A stretch of DNA of 64,000 nt from Streptomyces odontomachi (GTDB taxonomy: Bacteria; Actinomycetota; Actinomycetes; Streptomycetales; Streptomycetaceae): positions 186,001 to 250,000 of the forward strand of contig NZ_JAMJWG010000011.1 in assembly GCF_024435355.1 (NCBI RefSeq). Reading direction: 5' to 3'. How positions within the stretch are numbered: position 1 is the stretch's first letter; every line of letters starts with the position of its first letter. The position numbers were made by a program, and so were the translations under genes. Under the pieces are notes generated by a model. It had not been told where the DNA came from, ran no database searches, and saw only the letters and a list, made by a program, of their open reading frames with translations. Positions 7,536 to 15,950 of the stretch are shown piece by piece.

Positions 7536-9542
7536 TCAGCCCGCCACGCTGTCCCGCCAGGCCCGGTGCAGGTCGGCGAAGGCGCCACCGTCGGTGATGA
7601 GCGTCGCCGGCGGGCCGTCCTCGACGATGCGGCCGTCCGCCATGACCAGCACCCGGTCGGCGATCTCGACCGTGGACAGGCGGTGCGCGATCACCATGGC
7701 GGTACGCCCGTGCAGCACGGTGTGCATGGCGTGCTGCACCGCGCGCTCACCCGGGATGTCCAGCGAGCTGGTCGCCTCGTCCAGGATCAGCACCGCGGGG
7801 TCGGCGAGCAGCGCACGGGCGAACGCCACCAACTGCCGCTGCCCCGCCGAGATACGCCCGCCGCGCTTGCGCACGTCGGTGTCGTAGCCCTCCGGCAGGG
7901 AGGTGATGAACTCGTGCGCCCCGATCGCCTTCGTGGCCTGCTCGATCTCCGCGCGGGTGGCGTCCGGGCGTCCGATGGCGATGTTCTCGGCGACGGTGCC
8001 GGAGAACAGGAACGCCTCCTGGGTCACCATCACCACCCCGCGCCGCAGATCCGCCGTCGAGAGGTCGCGCAGGTCGGTGCCGTCCAGCAGCACGCGCCCC
8101 TCGGTGGGGTCGTAGAACCGCGCGAGCAGCTTGGCCAGGGTCGACTTGCCCGCGCCGGTGGCACCGACCACGGCGACCGTCTCGCCCGCCGGGACGGTGA
8201 GGTCGAAGCGGGGCAGCACCTCGCCGCCGGTGCGGTACGCGAACCGCACGTCCTCGAAGACCACCGCCCGCCCCGGGAGGCCGGGGTCACGCTCCGCCAG
8301 CGGCTTGGGGGACTCCGGCTCGGGCACGGACGGGGCCTGCGCCAGCAGCCCCGCGATCTTCTCCAGGGAGGCCGCCGCCGACTGGTAGGAGTTGAGGAAC
8401 ATGCCGAGCCGGTCGATCGGGTCGTACAGCCGCCGCAGGTAGAGCACCGCGGCAGCCAGCACCCCGAGCGCCAGGGAACCCCCGGCGACCCGGTAGGCGC
8501 CCCAGAGCACCATCGCCGCCACCGCCGTGTTGGCCACCAGGCGTGAGCTGACCACGTAGCGGGCCATCTCCACCGTCGCATCGCCGTTGTAGCGCTCGTG
8601 GCGCCGGTTGAGCAGGTCGAAGGCGGTGTCGTTGACCTTCTCGCGGCGGAAGGCGCGCACCGGGCGGATGCCGTTCACCGTCTCCGTGAACTTCACGATG
8701 ACCGCGGCGATCGCCGTGGACCGCTTCCCGTAGATCTCCGCGGCCCGCCGTCGGTACCGCCGCACCAGCAGGAGCAGCGGGAGGAAGGAGACCAGCGCGG
8801 CGGCGCCGATGCCGAGGTCGAGCCAGAGCAGCAGCACCGCGATGGAGACGAAGGACAGGATGACGGTGATCAGCTCCTGGAGCCCCTCGCCGAGCAGCTC
8901 GCGCAGCGACTCCACGTCGGTGGTGGAGCGGGCGATCAGCCGGCCCGAGGTGTACCGCTCGTGGAAGTCCAGGCTGAGCGCCTGGGCGTGCCGGAAGATC
9001 CGCCCGCGCAGATCCAGCAGCACGTCCTGGTTGACCCGCGCCGAGGTGACCGTGAACGCGTACTGGAGGGCGCCGGAGGCCAGGGCGCAGAACGCGTAGC
9101 CGGCGCCGACGGCGACAAGCGGTCCGTAGTCGTGCCGCCCGGCCGCGGGCACCCCGCGGTCGATGGCGTAGGCGACCAGCAGCGGCCCCGCCTGCACGGC
9201 CGCCTGCTGGAACAGCAAGAGCACGGTGGTGAGCACCACTCGGGGGCGCATCGGCGCGAGCAACGAGCGCAGCAGCGCGCCCGTTGCGCCTTTCGGGACG
9301 GGCAGGGTGTCGCGGGTGAAGGAGTCGGTGGGGTCGGTGGGGTCGGCGAGGTCCTGGAGTTTTTGGGGTTCTTGCGGGTCTTGGGGTTCCTGCGGGTCTT
9401 GGGGTTCCTGGGGTTCCAGGGGCTGCTGGGGGGTGGCGGTGCCCCGTGCGACCGGCCCGGTGGTGCCGTCGGGGCCGGTGGCGGCGTTCCTGTCGTCGCC
9501 GTCGTCGGCCTCCGGGGAGGTGCTGGTGGGCACCGTGGTCAT
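7536..9542 (-). CDS. ABC exporter half-transporter, second subunit with the catalytically complete Walker B
   Basis: Membrane ABC exporter subunit of about 668 residues: six-helix transmembrane domain followed by an ATPase domain. Walker A is VGATGAGKST, the Q-loop Gln is in VTQEAFLFSG, Walker B is VLILDEATSSLD with the catalytic Glu, and the H-loop is MVIAHRLST. The signature motif is altered to ISAGQ. The first 60 residues are a Pro/Gln/Glu/Asp repeat tail (units of EPQDPQ). ATG 9542 overlaps the stop of the upstream subunit by four bases (ATGA), so the two are translationally coupled and almost certainly form a heterodimer. The continuous frame extending up to 11504 is a shadow of the upstream gene. 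Substrate unknown; drug or lipid export is typical of the family. Confidence 0.95.
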   Translation of the reverse strand: MTTVPTSTSPEADDGDDRNAATGPDGTTGPVARGTATPQQPLEPQEPQDPQEPQDPQEPQKLQDLADPTDPTDSFTRDTLPVPKGATGALLRSLLAPMRPRVVLTTVLLLFQQAAVQAGPLLVAYAIDRGVPAAGRHDYGPLVAVGAGYAFCALASGALQYAFTVTSARVNQDVLLDLRGRIFRHAQALSLDFHERYTSGRLIARSTTDVESLRELLGEGLQELITVILSFVSIAVLLLWLDLGIGAAALVSFLPLLLLVRRYRRRAAEIYGKRSTAIAAVIVKFTETVNGIRPVRAFRREKVNDTAFDLLNRRHERYNGDATVEMARYVVSSRLVANTAVAAMVLWGAYRVAGGSLALGVLAAAVLYLRRLYDPIDRLGMFLNSYQSAAASLEKIAGLLAQAPSVPEPESPKPLAERDPGLPGRAVVFEDVRFAYRTGGEVLPRFDLTVPAGETVAVVGATGAGKSTLAKLLARFYDPTEGRVLLDGTDLRDLSTADLRRGVVMVTQEAFLFSGTVAENIAIGRPDATRAEIEQATKAIGAHEFITSLPEGYDTDVRKRGGRISAGQRQLVAFARALLADPAVLILDEATSSLDIPGERAVQHAMHTVLHGRTAMVIAHRLSTVEIADRVLVMADGRIVEDGPPATLITDGGAFADLHRAWRDSVAG
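9361..9420. repeat. Minisatellite encoding the Pro/Gln-rich N-terminal tail
   Basis: Direct repeats of an 18-base unit (GGTCTTGGGGTTCCTGCG and variants) within the 5' part of the second exporter gene. They encode the repeated EPQDPQ tail. Repeat length is a multiple of three, so copy-number change would keep the frame. Confidence 0.75.
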
Positions 9543-11563
9543 GGGTCGGTCCCCTCTGCGGGTGCGAGCGCCGGGGGCGGGTCCCCGGGCAGGGCGGGCG
9601 CGGGTGTGGCTGACGTGAGCGCCGCCGGCGACCCGTGGGCCGCCCGGTCTGCCCGGTCCGTGGGGTTCACAGGGTTCACGGGGTTCACGGGGGTCACAGG
9701 GTTCACGGGGTCCGCGGACATCAGCCAGGCGTACTGGGCGTTGTTGCGCAGCAGCTCCTGATGGGTGCCGACGGCGACGATCCGGCCTTCGGACAGCAGC
9801 GCCACCCGGTCGGCCAGCAGCACGGTCGACGGTCGGTGCGCGACGATCAGGGCGGTGGTGTCCGTGAGGACCCGGCGCAGCGCCGCCTCGACCAGCGCCT
9901 CCGTGTGCACGTCGAGGGCGGACAGCGGGTCGTCCAGGACGAGGAAGCGCGGGCGGCCCACCACGGCCCGGGCCAGCGCCAGCCGTTGCCGCTGGCCGCC
10001 GGACAGGCTCAGGCCCTGCTCGCCGACCTGCGTGCGGGCCCCCTCGGGCAGTGCGGTGACGAAGTCCGCCTGGGCCACCGCCAGGGCGTGCCGCAACGCG
10101 TCGTCGCCTGCCGTGTCCGTGCCGCCCATCAGCACGTTCTCCGCGACGCTCGCCGAGAACAGCGTGGGCTCTTCGAAGGCGACGGCGACGAGGGTGCGCA
10201 GTCGCTCGCGTGAGATCGCCGTGATGTCCTCGCCGTCCAGGGTGATACGGCCCCGGGTCGGCTCGTACAGCCGCGGCACGAGCGCGGTGAGGGTCGTCTT
10301 GCCCGACCCCGTGGCGCCCACCAGGGCCATGGTCTCGCCCGGGGTGATGTGCAGGTCCACGCTGCTCAGCACCGGGGCTGCACCGGCCGGGGCATCGGGG
10401 TAGCGGAACTCGACGTCTTCGAAGACGAGGCCCGGGCGGGACGAGGCGGTGACGGTCGCGGCGACGGCCGGAGGCGCATGAGGGCCCGCCCCCTCCGCCT
10501 TCTCCATCCCGTCCGTCCGTTCCCTCCCCTCCGCCTTTTCCATCCCGTCCGTCTGCTCCGTCCGCTCCGTCTCGCGTGGCTCGTCCATCACCTCGAAATA
10601 CCGTTCCGTGGCGGTGGCCGACTCCTGGGTCATGGCGAGCAGGAAACCGATGGATTCGATGGGCCAGCGCAGGGCGAGTGCGGTGGAGAGGAAGGCCACC
10701 AGGGTGCCGGCGGACAGCTCGCCGCGGGCGACCTGGAGGCAGCCGAGCACCAGCGCGGCGCCGATGGCCAGCTCCGGCAGCGTCGTGATGGTCGCCCAGA
10801 TCGAGGCCAGCAGACGCGCCTTCGCCAGCTCCGTGCCCCGCAGGGTGTGCGCCTGCGCGCGGAAGGCCAGCGCCTGGCTGCGGTGCCGGCCGAAGCCCTT
10901 GATGATGCGGATGCCGAGCACGGCTTCCTCGACGACCGTCGCCAGATCGCCGACCTGGTCCTGCGCCCGGCGCGCGACCTTGGTGTAGTGCCGCTCGAAG
11001 AGCGCGCACAGCACGATGAGCGGCGCTGCCGGGGCCAGCAGCACCAGCCCGAGTGACCACTGCTGTACCAGCAAGATGATCATGCCGATCAGTACCGTCG
11101 TGCCGTTCACCAGCAGGAACGTCAGGGGGAAGGCAAGGAACTGGCGCAGCAACATGAGGTCGGTCGTGCCGCGCGACAGCAACTGGCCCGAGGCCCAGCG
11201 GTCGTGGAAGGAGACCGGGAGCCGCTGGAGGTGGCGGTAGAGATCGGCCCGCATCCGCGCCTCGACACCCGCCAGCGGGCGGGCCACCAGCCACCGCCGC
11301 AGCCCGAACAGCCCCGCCTCGGTCAGACCGAGCAGCAGCAGGTACAGCGCCCCGAGCCAGACGCCGCCCGGGTCGCGGTGGGCGACCGGGCCGTCCACGA
11401 TCCACTTCAGGGTGAGCGGGATCACCAGACCCACGCAGGACGCGACCGTCGCGACCACCGCCGCGCTGAACAGTCGTATACGCACGCGGCGCACATATGG
11501 CCACAGCCGCAGCAGGGAGTGCGCCGTGGAACGCCTCCTGCCGGGCACCTGTTTATCGGACAT
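9539..11563 (-). CDS. ABC exporter half-transporter, first subunit with degenerate Walker B
   Basis: Exporter subunit of 674 residues, first gene of the two-gene operon. The N-terminal half holds six transmembrane helices; the C-terminal half holds the ATPase domain with Walker A VGATGSGKTT, a canonical signature LSGGQRQRLALARA, and H-loop LIVAHRPST. Two positions are non-canonical. Walker B reads FLVLDDPLSALD, with Asp in place of the catalytic Glu, and the Q-loop reads VAFEEPTLFS, with no Gln. This is the pattern of the degenerate partner in heterodimeric exporters such as TM287/288 or BmrCD. The linker between domains carries a duplicated Glu/Thr/Gly/Met segment and the C-terminal tail repeats NPV units. 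Confidence 0.95.
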   Translation of the reverse strand: MSDKQVPGRRRSTAHSLLRLWPYVRRVRIRLFSAAVVATVASCVGLVIPLTLKWIVDGPVAHRDPGGVWLGALYLLLLGLTEAGLFGLRRWLVARPLAGVEARMRADLYRHLQRLPVSFHDRWASGQLLSRGTTDLMLLRQFLAFPLTFLLVNGTTVLIGMIILLVQQWSLGLVLLAPAAPLIVLCALFERHYTKVARRAQDQVGDLATVVEEAVLGIRIIKGFGRHRSQALAFRAQAHTLRGTELAKARLLASIWATITTLPELAIGAALVLGCLQVARGELSAGTLVAFLSTALALRWPIESIGFLLAMTQESATATERYFEVMDEPRETERTEQTDGMEKAEGRERTDGMEKAEGAGPHAPPAVAATVTASSRPGLVFEDVEFRYPDAPAGAAPVLSSVDLHITPGETMALVGATGSGKTTLTALVPRLYEPTRGRITLDGEDITAISRERLRTLVAVAFEEPTLFSASVAENVLMGGTDTAGDDALRHALAVAQADFVTALPEGARTQVGEQGLSLSGGQRQRLALARAVVGRPRFLVLDDPLSALDVHTEALVEAALRRVLTDTTALIVAHRPSTVLLADRVALLSEGRIVAVGTHQELLRNNAQYAWLMSADPVNPVTPVNPVNPVNPTDRADRAAHGSPAALTSATPAPALPGDPPPALAPAEGTDP
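9660..9712. repeat. Nine-base tandem repeat encoding the NPV tail
   Basis: Five to six copies of a 9-base unit (GGGTTCACG/A) near the 3' end of the first exporter gene, coding for repeated VNP triplets in its C-terminal tail. Nine is again a frame-preserving period. Confidence 0.75.
10495..10556. repeat. Tandem duplication in the linker of the first exporter subunit
   Basis: An imperfect direct repeat of about 36-39 bases built on CCTCCGCCTTCTCCATCCCGT. It encodes the doubled TDGMEKAEG segment between the transmembrane and ATPase domains. Confidence 0.7.
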
Positions 11564-12002
11564 CAGGAGCGAGCCTACGGATTGCAGCTGACGCCGCCCA
11601 CCGAGTTTTCCTCGGCCCTTGGGCGGATCGGGCTCGTCCGCCGGTCTTAGGCCGTTCTGGGGCAGGTGTGCCGAAAGCCGCTGGGTGTGGGCGGTTTCCG
11701 GGCGACTGGGCCCCGGTCCGGAGCACCGGGTGGGACCCTCCGGGCCACTGCACCGGAGGCGTGGTCGGGGCGGCCGAACGGGCGGTTGCCCGGCAGCGGT
11801 CGGCGACGGCCGACGGCGACCGGCGACCCGACCGGCCCACCGTCCGCGCCGGGGCCATCAGCGTCGGACCGGCGTGCCACCGGCGTCGGACCGGCGTGCA
11901 CCGCCCGGTCCGGCCGTTCGTGTGTCGCCCGCTCCGGTGTCGCCGCTGGTCCGCGGGGGTGCACGCGCGTTTCCCCGCCGGACCGCTGTCGTTGGGTCAG
12001 GC
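11564..12002. other. Intergenic region between divergent exporter and transpeptidase genes
   Basis: About 440 bp, very GC-rich. It must contain the promoters of the leftward exporter operon and the rightward L,D-transpeptidase gene. Open frames here are shadows without domain resemblance, and I see no clear operator. Confidence 0.5.
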
Positions 12003-13208
12003 GTGAAACGCGTAGTGAGGCGCGCGCGGCGCGCAGGACTCGTACTGGTGGCCCCCCTGCTCGCCGGGGGCGCGTTGTTGGCGGCGGCTTCGGGATGCAC
12101 GTCGGGCACCTGGTTCGGCGGGGCGCACGCGGCTGCGGACACCATCGTGGTCGCCCCGCTCGACGGCAGCCGGAACGTGCCGTTGGGGCGGCGGATCGGG
12201 GTGCGGGTGCGCGCCGGGCGGCTCACGTCGGTGCGGGTCGTGCGGCACCAGGACGCCCGGACGGTCCGCGTGCCGGGTCGGGTCTCGGCGGACGGCCTGT
12301 CCTGGCGGCCGGCGGGCGGCAGGCTCGCCACGGACGCGCGGTACACCGTGGACGCGGTGGCGCTGGACGGGCACGGGCGGCGGTCGGCGCGGCACGTCGC
12401 GTTCCGCACGATCGTCCCGGCGCACCACTTCACGAGCGAGGCGATTCCCGTGGACGGCGCCACGGTCGGCACCGGAATGATCGTCTCGCTGCGGTTCGAC
12501 CACCCGATCCGCAACCGTGCCGCCGTGCAGCGCGCCATCCGCGTCACCGCCCACCCCGCCGTGCCCATCGCCCCGCACTGGTTCGGCCACGACCGGCTCG
12601 ACTTCCGTCCCGAGAGCTACTGGCGGCCGGGCACCCGGGTCAGCGTGCGGCTGCGGCTGCGCGACGTGGTGGCGGCGCCGGGCGTGTACGGGCGGCGGAA
12701 CCGCACGATCGCGTTCACCGTCGGGCGCGACCAGGTGAGCCAGGTGGACGTCGCGGCGCACACCATGGAGGTGCGCCGCGGCGGCCAGCTCGTCACCATC
12801 CTGCCGATCACTGCCGGCGCCTCCGGGACCAGCACGTACAACGGCAAGATGGTGGTCAGCGAGATGCTCGACGAGACCAGGATGGACGGCCGCACGGTCG
12901 GCTTCGACGGGGAGTACGACATCCCCGACGTGCCGCACGCACTGCGCCTGACCGCCTCCGGCACCTTCGTGCACGGCAACTACTGGTCGGACGACGTCTT
13001 CGGCAACGACAACGTCAGCCACGGCTGCGTGGGCCTGCGGGATGTGCAGGGCGGGGACTCCGAGACGCCCGCGGGCTGGTTCTTCGAGCGCAGCCTCATC
13101 GGTGACGTGATCGAAGTGGTGCACTCCGACGACCGCGAGGTCGCCCCGGACAACGGCCTCGGCGGCTGGAACATGAGCTGGCGCGCCTGGCGCGAAGGTA
13201 CGGCCTGA
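12003..13208 (+). CDS. L,D-transpeptidase lipoprotein (YkuD catalytic domain, Ig-like N-domain)
   Basis: Cell-wall enzyme that makes 3-3 cross-links between meso-/LL-diaminopimelate residues of peptidoglycan stems. The 401-residue protein starts at GTG 12003 with an Arg-rich signal sequence and a lipobox-like AAASGC, so it is probably anchored outside the membrane. Two Ig-like beta domains follow (roughly 50-250; HWFGHDRLDFRP is the typical junction), then the YkuD domain with HGNYW and the catalytic SHGCVGLRD about residues 335-345. The C-terminal GGWNMSWRAW tail is shared with the next gene. Architecture matches mycobacterial LdtMt2. A second paralogue follows on the same strand about 200 bp downstream. 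A longer reading from 11619 lacks a signal peptide and is not preferred. Confidence 0.93.
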   Translation: MKRVVRRARRAGLVLVAPLLAGGALLAAASGCTSGTWFGGAHAAADTIVVAPLDGSRNVPLGRRIGVRVRAGRLTSVRVVRHQDARTVRVPGRVSADGLSWRPAGGRLATDARYTVDAVALDGHGRRSARHVAFRTIVPAHHFTSEAIPVDGATVGTGMIVSLRFDHPIRNRAAVQRAIRVTAHPAVPIAPHWFGHDRLDFRPESYWRPGTRVSVRLRLRDVVAAPGVYGRRNRTIAFTVGRDQVSQVDVAAHTMEVRRGGQLVTILPITAGASGTSTYNGKMVVSEMLDETRMDGRTVGFDGEYDIPDVPHALRLTASGTFVHGNYWSDDVFGNDNVSHGCVGLRDVQGGDSETPAGWFFERSLIGDVIEVVHSDDREVAPDNGLGGWNMSWRAWREGTA

Positions 13209-13414
13209 CCTGGTGTCCCACCCGTCCGCCGTGCCGCATGCGCCCCGGATGGTGCGGGTTCGCAGGCAACCACCCGGTCCCTCGCCCGTGTTGAGACTGA
13301 AAGGTGACCATCGCGGGGAGTCATCGAGGGGAGCCGATGTGATTAATTGACGCGGAGTGCGTTGCCGTGTGCGGTGCGCACGTGCCTGGTCAGGCGTGCG
13401 AGGGGAGAAAAGAC

Positions 13415-14734
13415 GTGAACGGGCGGGCGATGTCGGGGATATCGGTCGACGCAGGGCAGGACGCACCCCACCGGCATCGGATACCTGCCCTGATACGGCT
13501 GCGCAAGCAGCGCACCACGGGCACCGCAGGCACCACCCCGCGCCGGACCGCGGCCCGGCGGCGCGCCGTGGCCCTGCCGGCCCTGGTGTGCGGGATGCTC
13601 CTGCTGGCCACCGCGTGTGGCGGCGACGACTCGGACGGCGGCGGCAAGAACGGCAAGGCCTCGCCGAAGCCCGTGCCGAAGGCAGCGGTGACGGTCAGCC
13701 CCAAGGACGGCGCGGACTCCGTGGACACCACGGGCGCCCTCAAGGTCAGCGCGTCCGGTGGCCGGCTCACCCAGGTCGAGGTCGAGGACTCCAAGGGGCA
13801 CCCGGTCGACGGCATGCTGTCCGAGGACGGCGCGAGCTGGCGCCCCTCGGGTCACCTGGCGCTGTCCACCACCTACACGGTCCACGCCCGGGCCAAGAAC
13901 TCCCAGGGCCGCGAGACCGTCGAGCAGACCACGTTCAAGACGCTGAAGGCGCAGAACACCTTCATCGGGAGGTTCACGCCGGAGGACGGCTCCAAGGTGG
14001 GCGTCGGCATGCCGTTCTCGCTGAACTTCACGCGTGGCATCACGCACCCTGAGGACGTCGAGAAGGCCATCACGATCACGACCGAGCCGAAGGTGGAGGT
14101 CAAGGGCCACTGGTTCGGCAACGACCGTCTCGACTTCCGCCCCGAGGAGTACTGGGAGCCCGGCACCAAGGTCACGGCCAAGCTCGACCTGGACGGCGTC
14201 GAGGGCCGGTCGGGCGTCTACGGCACCCAGGCCAAGTCGGTGACGTTCACCATCGGCCGCGCGCAGATCTCCACCGTCGACGCCAAGACGCACCAGATGA
14301 AGGTCGAGCGCGACGGCAAGGTCATCAAGAAGATCCCGATCACCTCGGGCTCGCCCGGCCACACCACGTACAACGGCCAGATGGTGATCAGCGAGAAGTA
14401 CCACCAGATCCGGATGGACAGCCACACCGTCGGCCTGGGCGGCGCGTACGACATCAAGGACGTACCGCACGCGATGCGGCTGTCGACCTCCGGCACCTTC
14501 ATCCACGGCAACTACTGGGCGGGCGGCGCCTTCGGGAACTACAACGCCAGCCACGGCTGCGTCGGCATCCGGGACGTGAAGGGCGCCTACGACAGTCACC
14601 AGCCGGCCGCGTGGTTCTACAACAACTCGCTGATCGGCGACATCGTCATCGTCAAGAACTCCAAGGACAAGAAGATCCAGCCGGACAACGGCCTGAACGG
14701 CTGGAACATGTCCTGGGCTGACTGGACGAAGTGA
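13415..14734 (+). CDS. L,D-transpeptidase lipoprotein, second paralogue
   Basis: Second YkuD-type peptidoglycan transpeptidase, 439 residues. GTG 13415 has AGGGGAG about seven bases upstream. A 45-residue basic N-terminus precedes the hydrophobic segment and lipobox LLLATACGG, giving a membrane-anchored extracellular protein. Ig-like domains contain HWFGNDRLDFRP; the YkuD domain carries HGNYW and SHGCVGIRD with the active-site Cys. The C-terminus ends GWNMSWADWTK. Similar layout to the preceding gene but only partly similar sequence, so the pair is an old duplication rather than a recent copy. A T7 run follows immediately after the stop and a large hairpin lies 40 bp downstream. Confidence 0.94.
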   Translation: MNGRAMSGISVDAGQDAPHRHRIPALIRLRKQRTTGTAGTTPRRTAARRRAVALPALVCGMLLLATACGGDDSDGGGKNGKASPKPVPKAAVTVSPKDGADSVDTTGALKVSASGGRLTQVEVEDSKGHPVDGMLSEDGASWRPSGHLALSTTYTVHARAKNSQGRETVEQTTFKTLKAQNTFIGRFTPEDGSKVGVGMPFSLNFTRGITHPEDVEKAITITTEPKVEVKGHWFGNDRLDFRPEEYWEPGTKVTAKLDLDGVEGRSGVYGTQAKSVTFTIGRAQISTVDAKTHQMKVERDGKVIKKIPITSGSPGHTTYNGQMVISEKYHQIRMDSHTVGLGGAYDIKDVPHAMRLSTSGTFIHGNYWAGGAFGNYNASHGCVGIRDVKGAYDSHQPAAWFYNNSLIGDIVIVKNSKDKKIQPDNGLNGWNMSWADWTK

Positions 14735-14775
14735 TACCCCTTTTTTTGTGGCTCGGTTCGCCTCCGGGCGCCTCA

Positions 14776-14849
14776 GCCGGTGGTGAGAGACCGATCGTGC
14801 TCAGCCCGACTCCGTCGGGCCTCCGCGCGTTCGGCCTCTCACCACCGGC
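14776..14849 (+). terminator. Nested hairpin downstream of the second L,D-transpeptidase gene
   Basis: A perfect 14-bp inverted repeat (GCCGGTGGTGAGAG at 14776-14789, complement at 14836-14849) encloses a second perfect hairpin (GCCCGAC-TCC-GTCGGGC at 14804-14820). It lies 40 bp after the stop, which is preceded by a T7 run at 14741-14747. It probably ends transcription; the nested form could also be a structured RNA. Confidence 0.6.
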
Positions 14850-14906
14850 GCGCCCTTCGGCTCACTCGCTGAGATGGGGCACCCGCGCGCCCTTCGGCTC
14901 ACTCGC
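14848..14906. repeat. Direct repeat, 22 bp at a 37-bp period
   Basis: The 22-mer GCGCGCCCTTCGGCTCACTCGC (split as two blocks of GCGCGCCCTT and CGGCTCACTCGC) occurs at 14848-14869 and again at 14885-14906. A third partial GGGGCACCCG follows. It lies between a terminator and the enoyl-CoA hydratase gene. Confidence 0.6.
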
Positions 14907-14951
14907 CGCCGGGGCACCCGGCCGTCGTTAACGCCCGCTAACCTGCTCTGC

Positions 14952-15719
14952 ATGACTGTGCATCTGGAAGTCGCCGACGGCGTCGGGACCCTGCGCCTGG
15001 ACCGGCCGCCCATGAACGCGCTGAACATCGCCATCCAGGACCGTCTCAAGGAGCTCGCCGAGGAGGCCGCGGAGCGCGCGGACGTGCGGGCCGTGGTCGT
15101 CTACGGCGGCCCGAAGGTGTTCGCCGCGGGCGCGGACATCAAAGAGATGCGAGACATGGACCACGCGGCGATGGTCGAACGCAGCCGTGGCCTACAGGAC
15201 TCCTTCACGGCCGTCGCCCGCATCCCCAAGCCGGTGGTCGCCGCCATCACCGGATACGCGCTCGGCGGCGGCTGCGAGCTGACGCTCTGCGCGGACTACC
15301 GCATCGCTGCCGACAGCGCGAAGATCGGGCAGCCGGAGATCCTGCTCGGCCTCATCCCGGGGGCCGGGGGCACCCAGCGGCTGGCGCGGCTGATCGGCCC
15401 GTCCCGCGCCAAGGACCTCATCTTCACCGGCCGCCAGGTGTCCGCCGACGAGGCGCTGACCCTCGGTCTCGTGGACCGTGTGGTGCCCGCCGCCGAGGTG
15501 TACGAGCAGGCGCACGCGTGGGCCGCCCGGCTGGCCAAGGGCCCAGCCCTGGCGCTGCGCGCCGCCAAGGAGGCCGTCGACACCGGCCTGGACGCCGGCA
15601 TCGACACCGGCCTCGCGGTGGAACGCACCTGGTTCGCCGGCCTGTTCGCCACCGAGGACCGCGAGCGCGGCATGCGCAGCTTCGTGGAGGAGGGGCCCGG
15701 CAAGGCACGGTTCAGCTGA
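14952..15719 (+). CDS. Enoyl-CoA hydratase/isomerase family protein
   Basis: Crotonase-fold enzyme of 255 residues, typical length, acting on acyl-CoA thioesters in beta-oxidation or related degradation. AGADIKEM is the oxyanion-hole/CoA-binding segment and YALGGGCELTL the second conserved block. PEILLGLIPGAGGTQRL has Glu as the expected catalytic residue and is followed by the usual SADEALTLGLVDRVV. All key positions of a hydratase appear intact, but crotonase-family specificity cannot be assigned from motifs. ATG 14952 begins right at the domain. It stands alone, with a terminator/repeat region upstream and no other beta-oxidation gene next to it. Confidence 0.94.
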   Translation: MTVHLEVADGVGTLRLDRPPMNALNIAIQDRLKELAEEAAERADVRAVVVYGGPKVFAAGADIKEMRDMDHAAMVERSRGLQDSFTAVARIPKPVVAAITGYALGGGCELTLCADYRIAADSAKIGQPEILLGLIPGAGGTQRLARLIGPSRAKDLIFTGRQVSADEALTLGLVDRVVPAAEVYEQAHAWAARLAKGPALALRAAKEAVDTGLDAGIDTGLAVERTWFAGLFATEDRERGMRSFVEEGPGKARFS

Positions 15720-15852
15720 ATGCCTCTTTCGGGTTACCCGGGCTGCTGAGGAAGATCTTGTCCGGGAGCTCGTGAAGGCCGTGCAGAGCGGCCTTCGAAA
15801 GAGGGGTGGTCCACACAGGTCAGGGCTCGAACATCGGAATGTGTCATACCAG

Positions 15853-15864
15853 TGGCATATGCCA
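15853..15864. promoter_or_regulatory. Perfect 12-bp palindrome, possible operator
   Basis: TGGCATATGCCA lies about 90 bp upstream of the RsbW-like gene, with CATACC and CCATACG flanking it so that partial GTATGG/CCATAC symmetry continues outward. The AT-containing core stands out in this sequence. Binding protein unknown. Confidence 0.4.
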
Positions 15865-15950
15865 TACGAGAATCCGGACATCGGGGACCACCCCTCGGTG
15901 ATTCCTGCGAACGGCCGCGGCGGGTACTCCGGGCGGCCATGATGGGGGGC

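Noticed and set aside
9542..11504. N-terminal extension making a 1322-codon frame of the second exporter gene
   Set aside because: The extension is a shifted frame of the first subunit; the ATGA overlap at 9539-9542 marks the true start.
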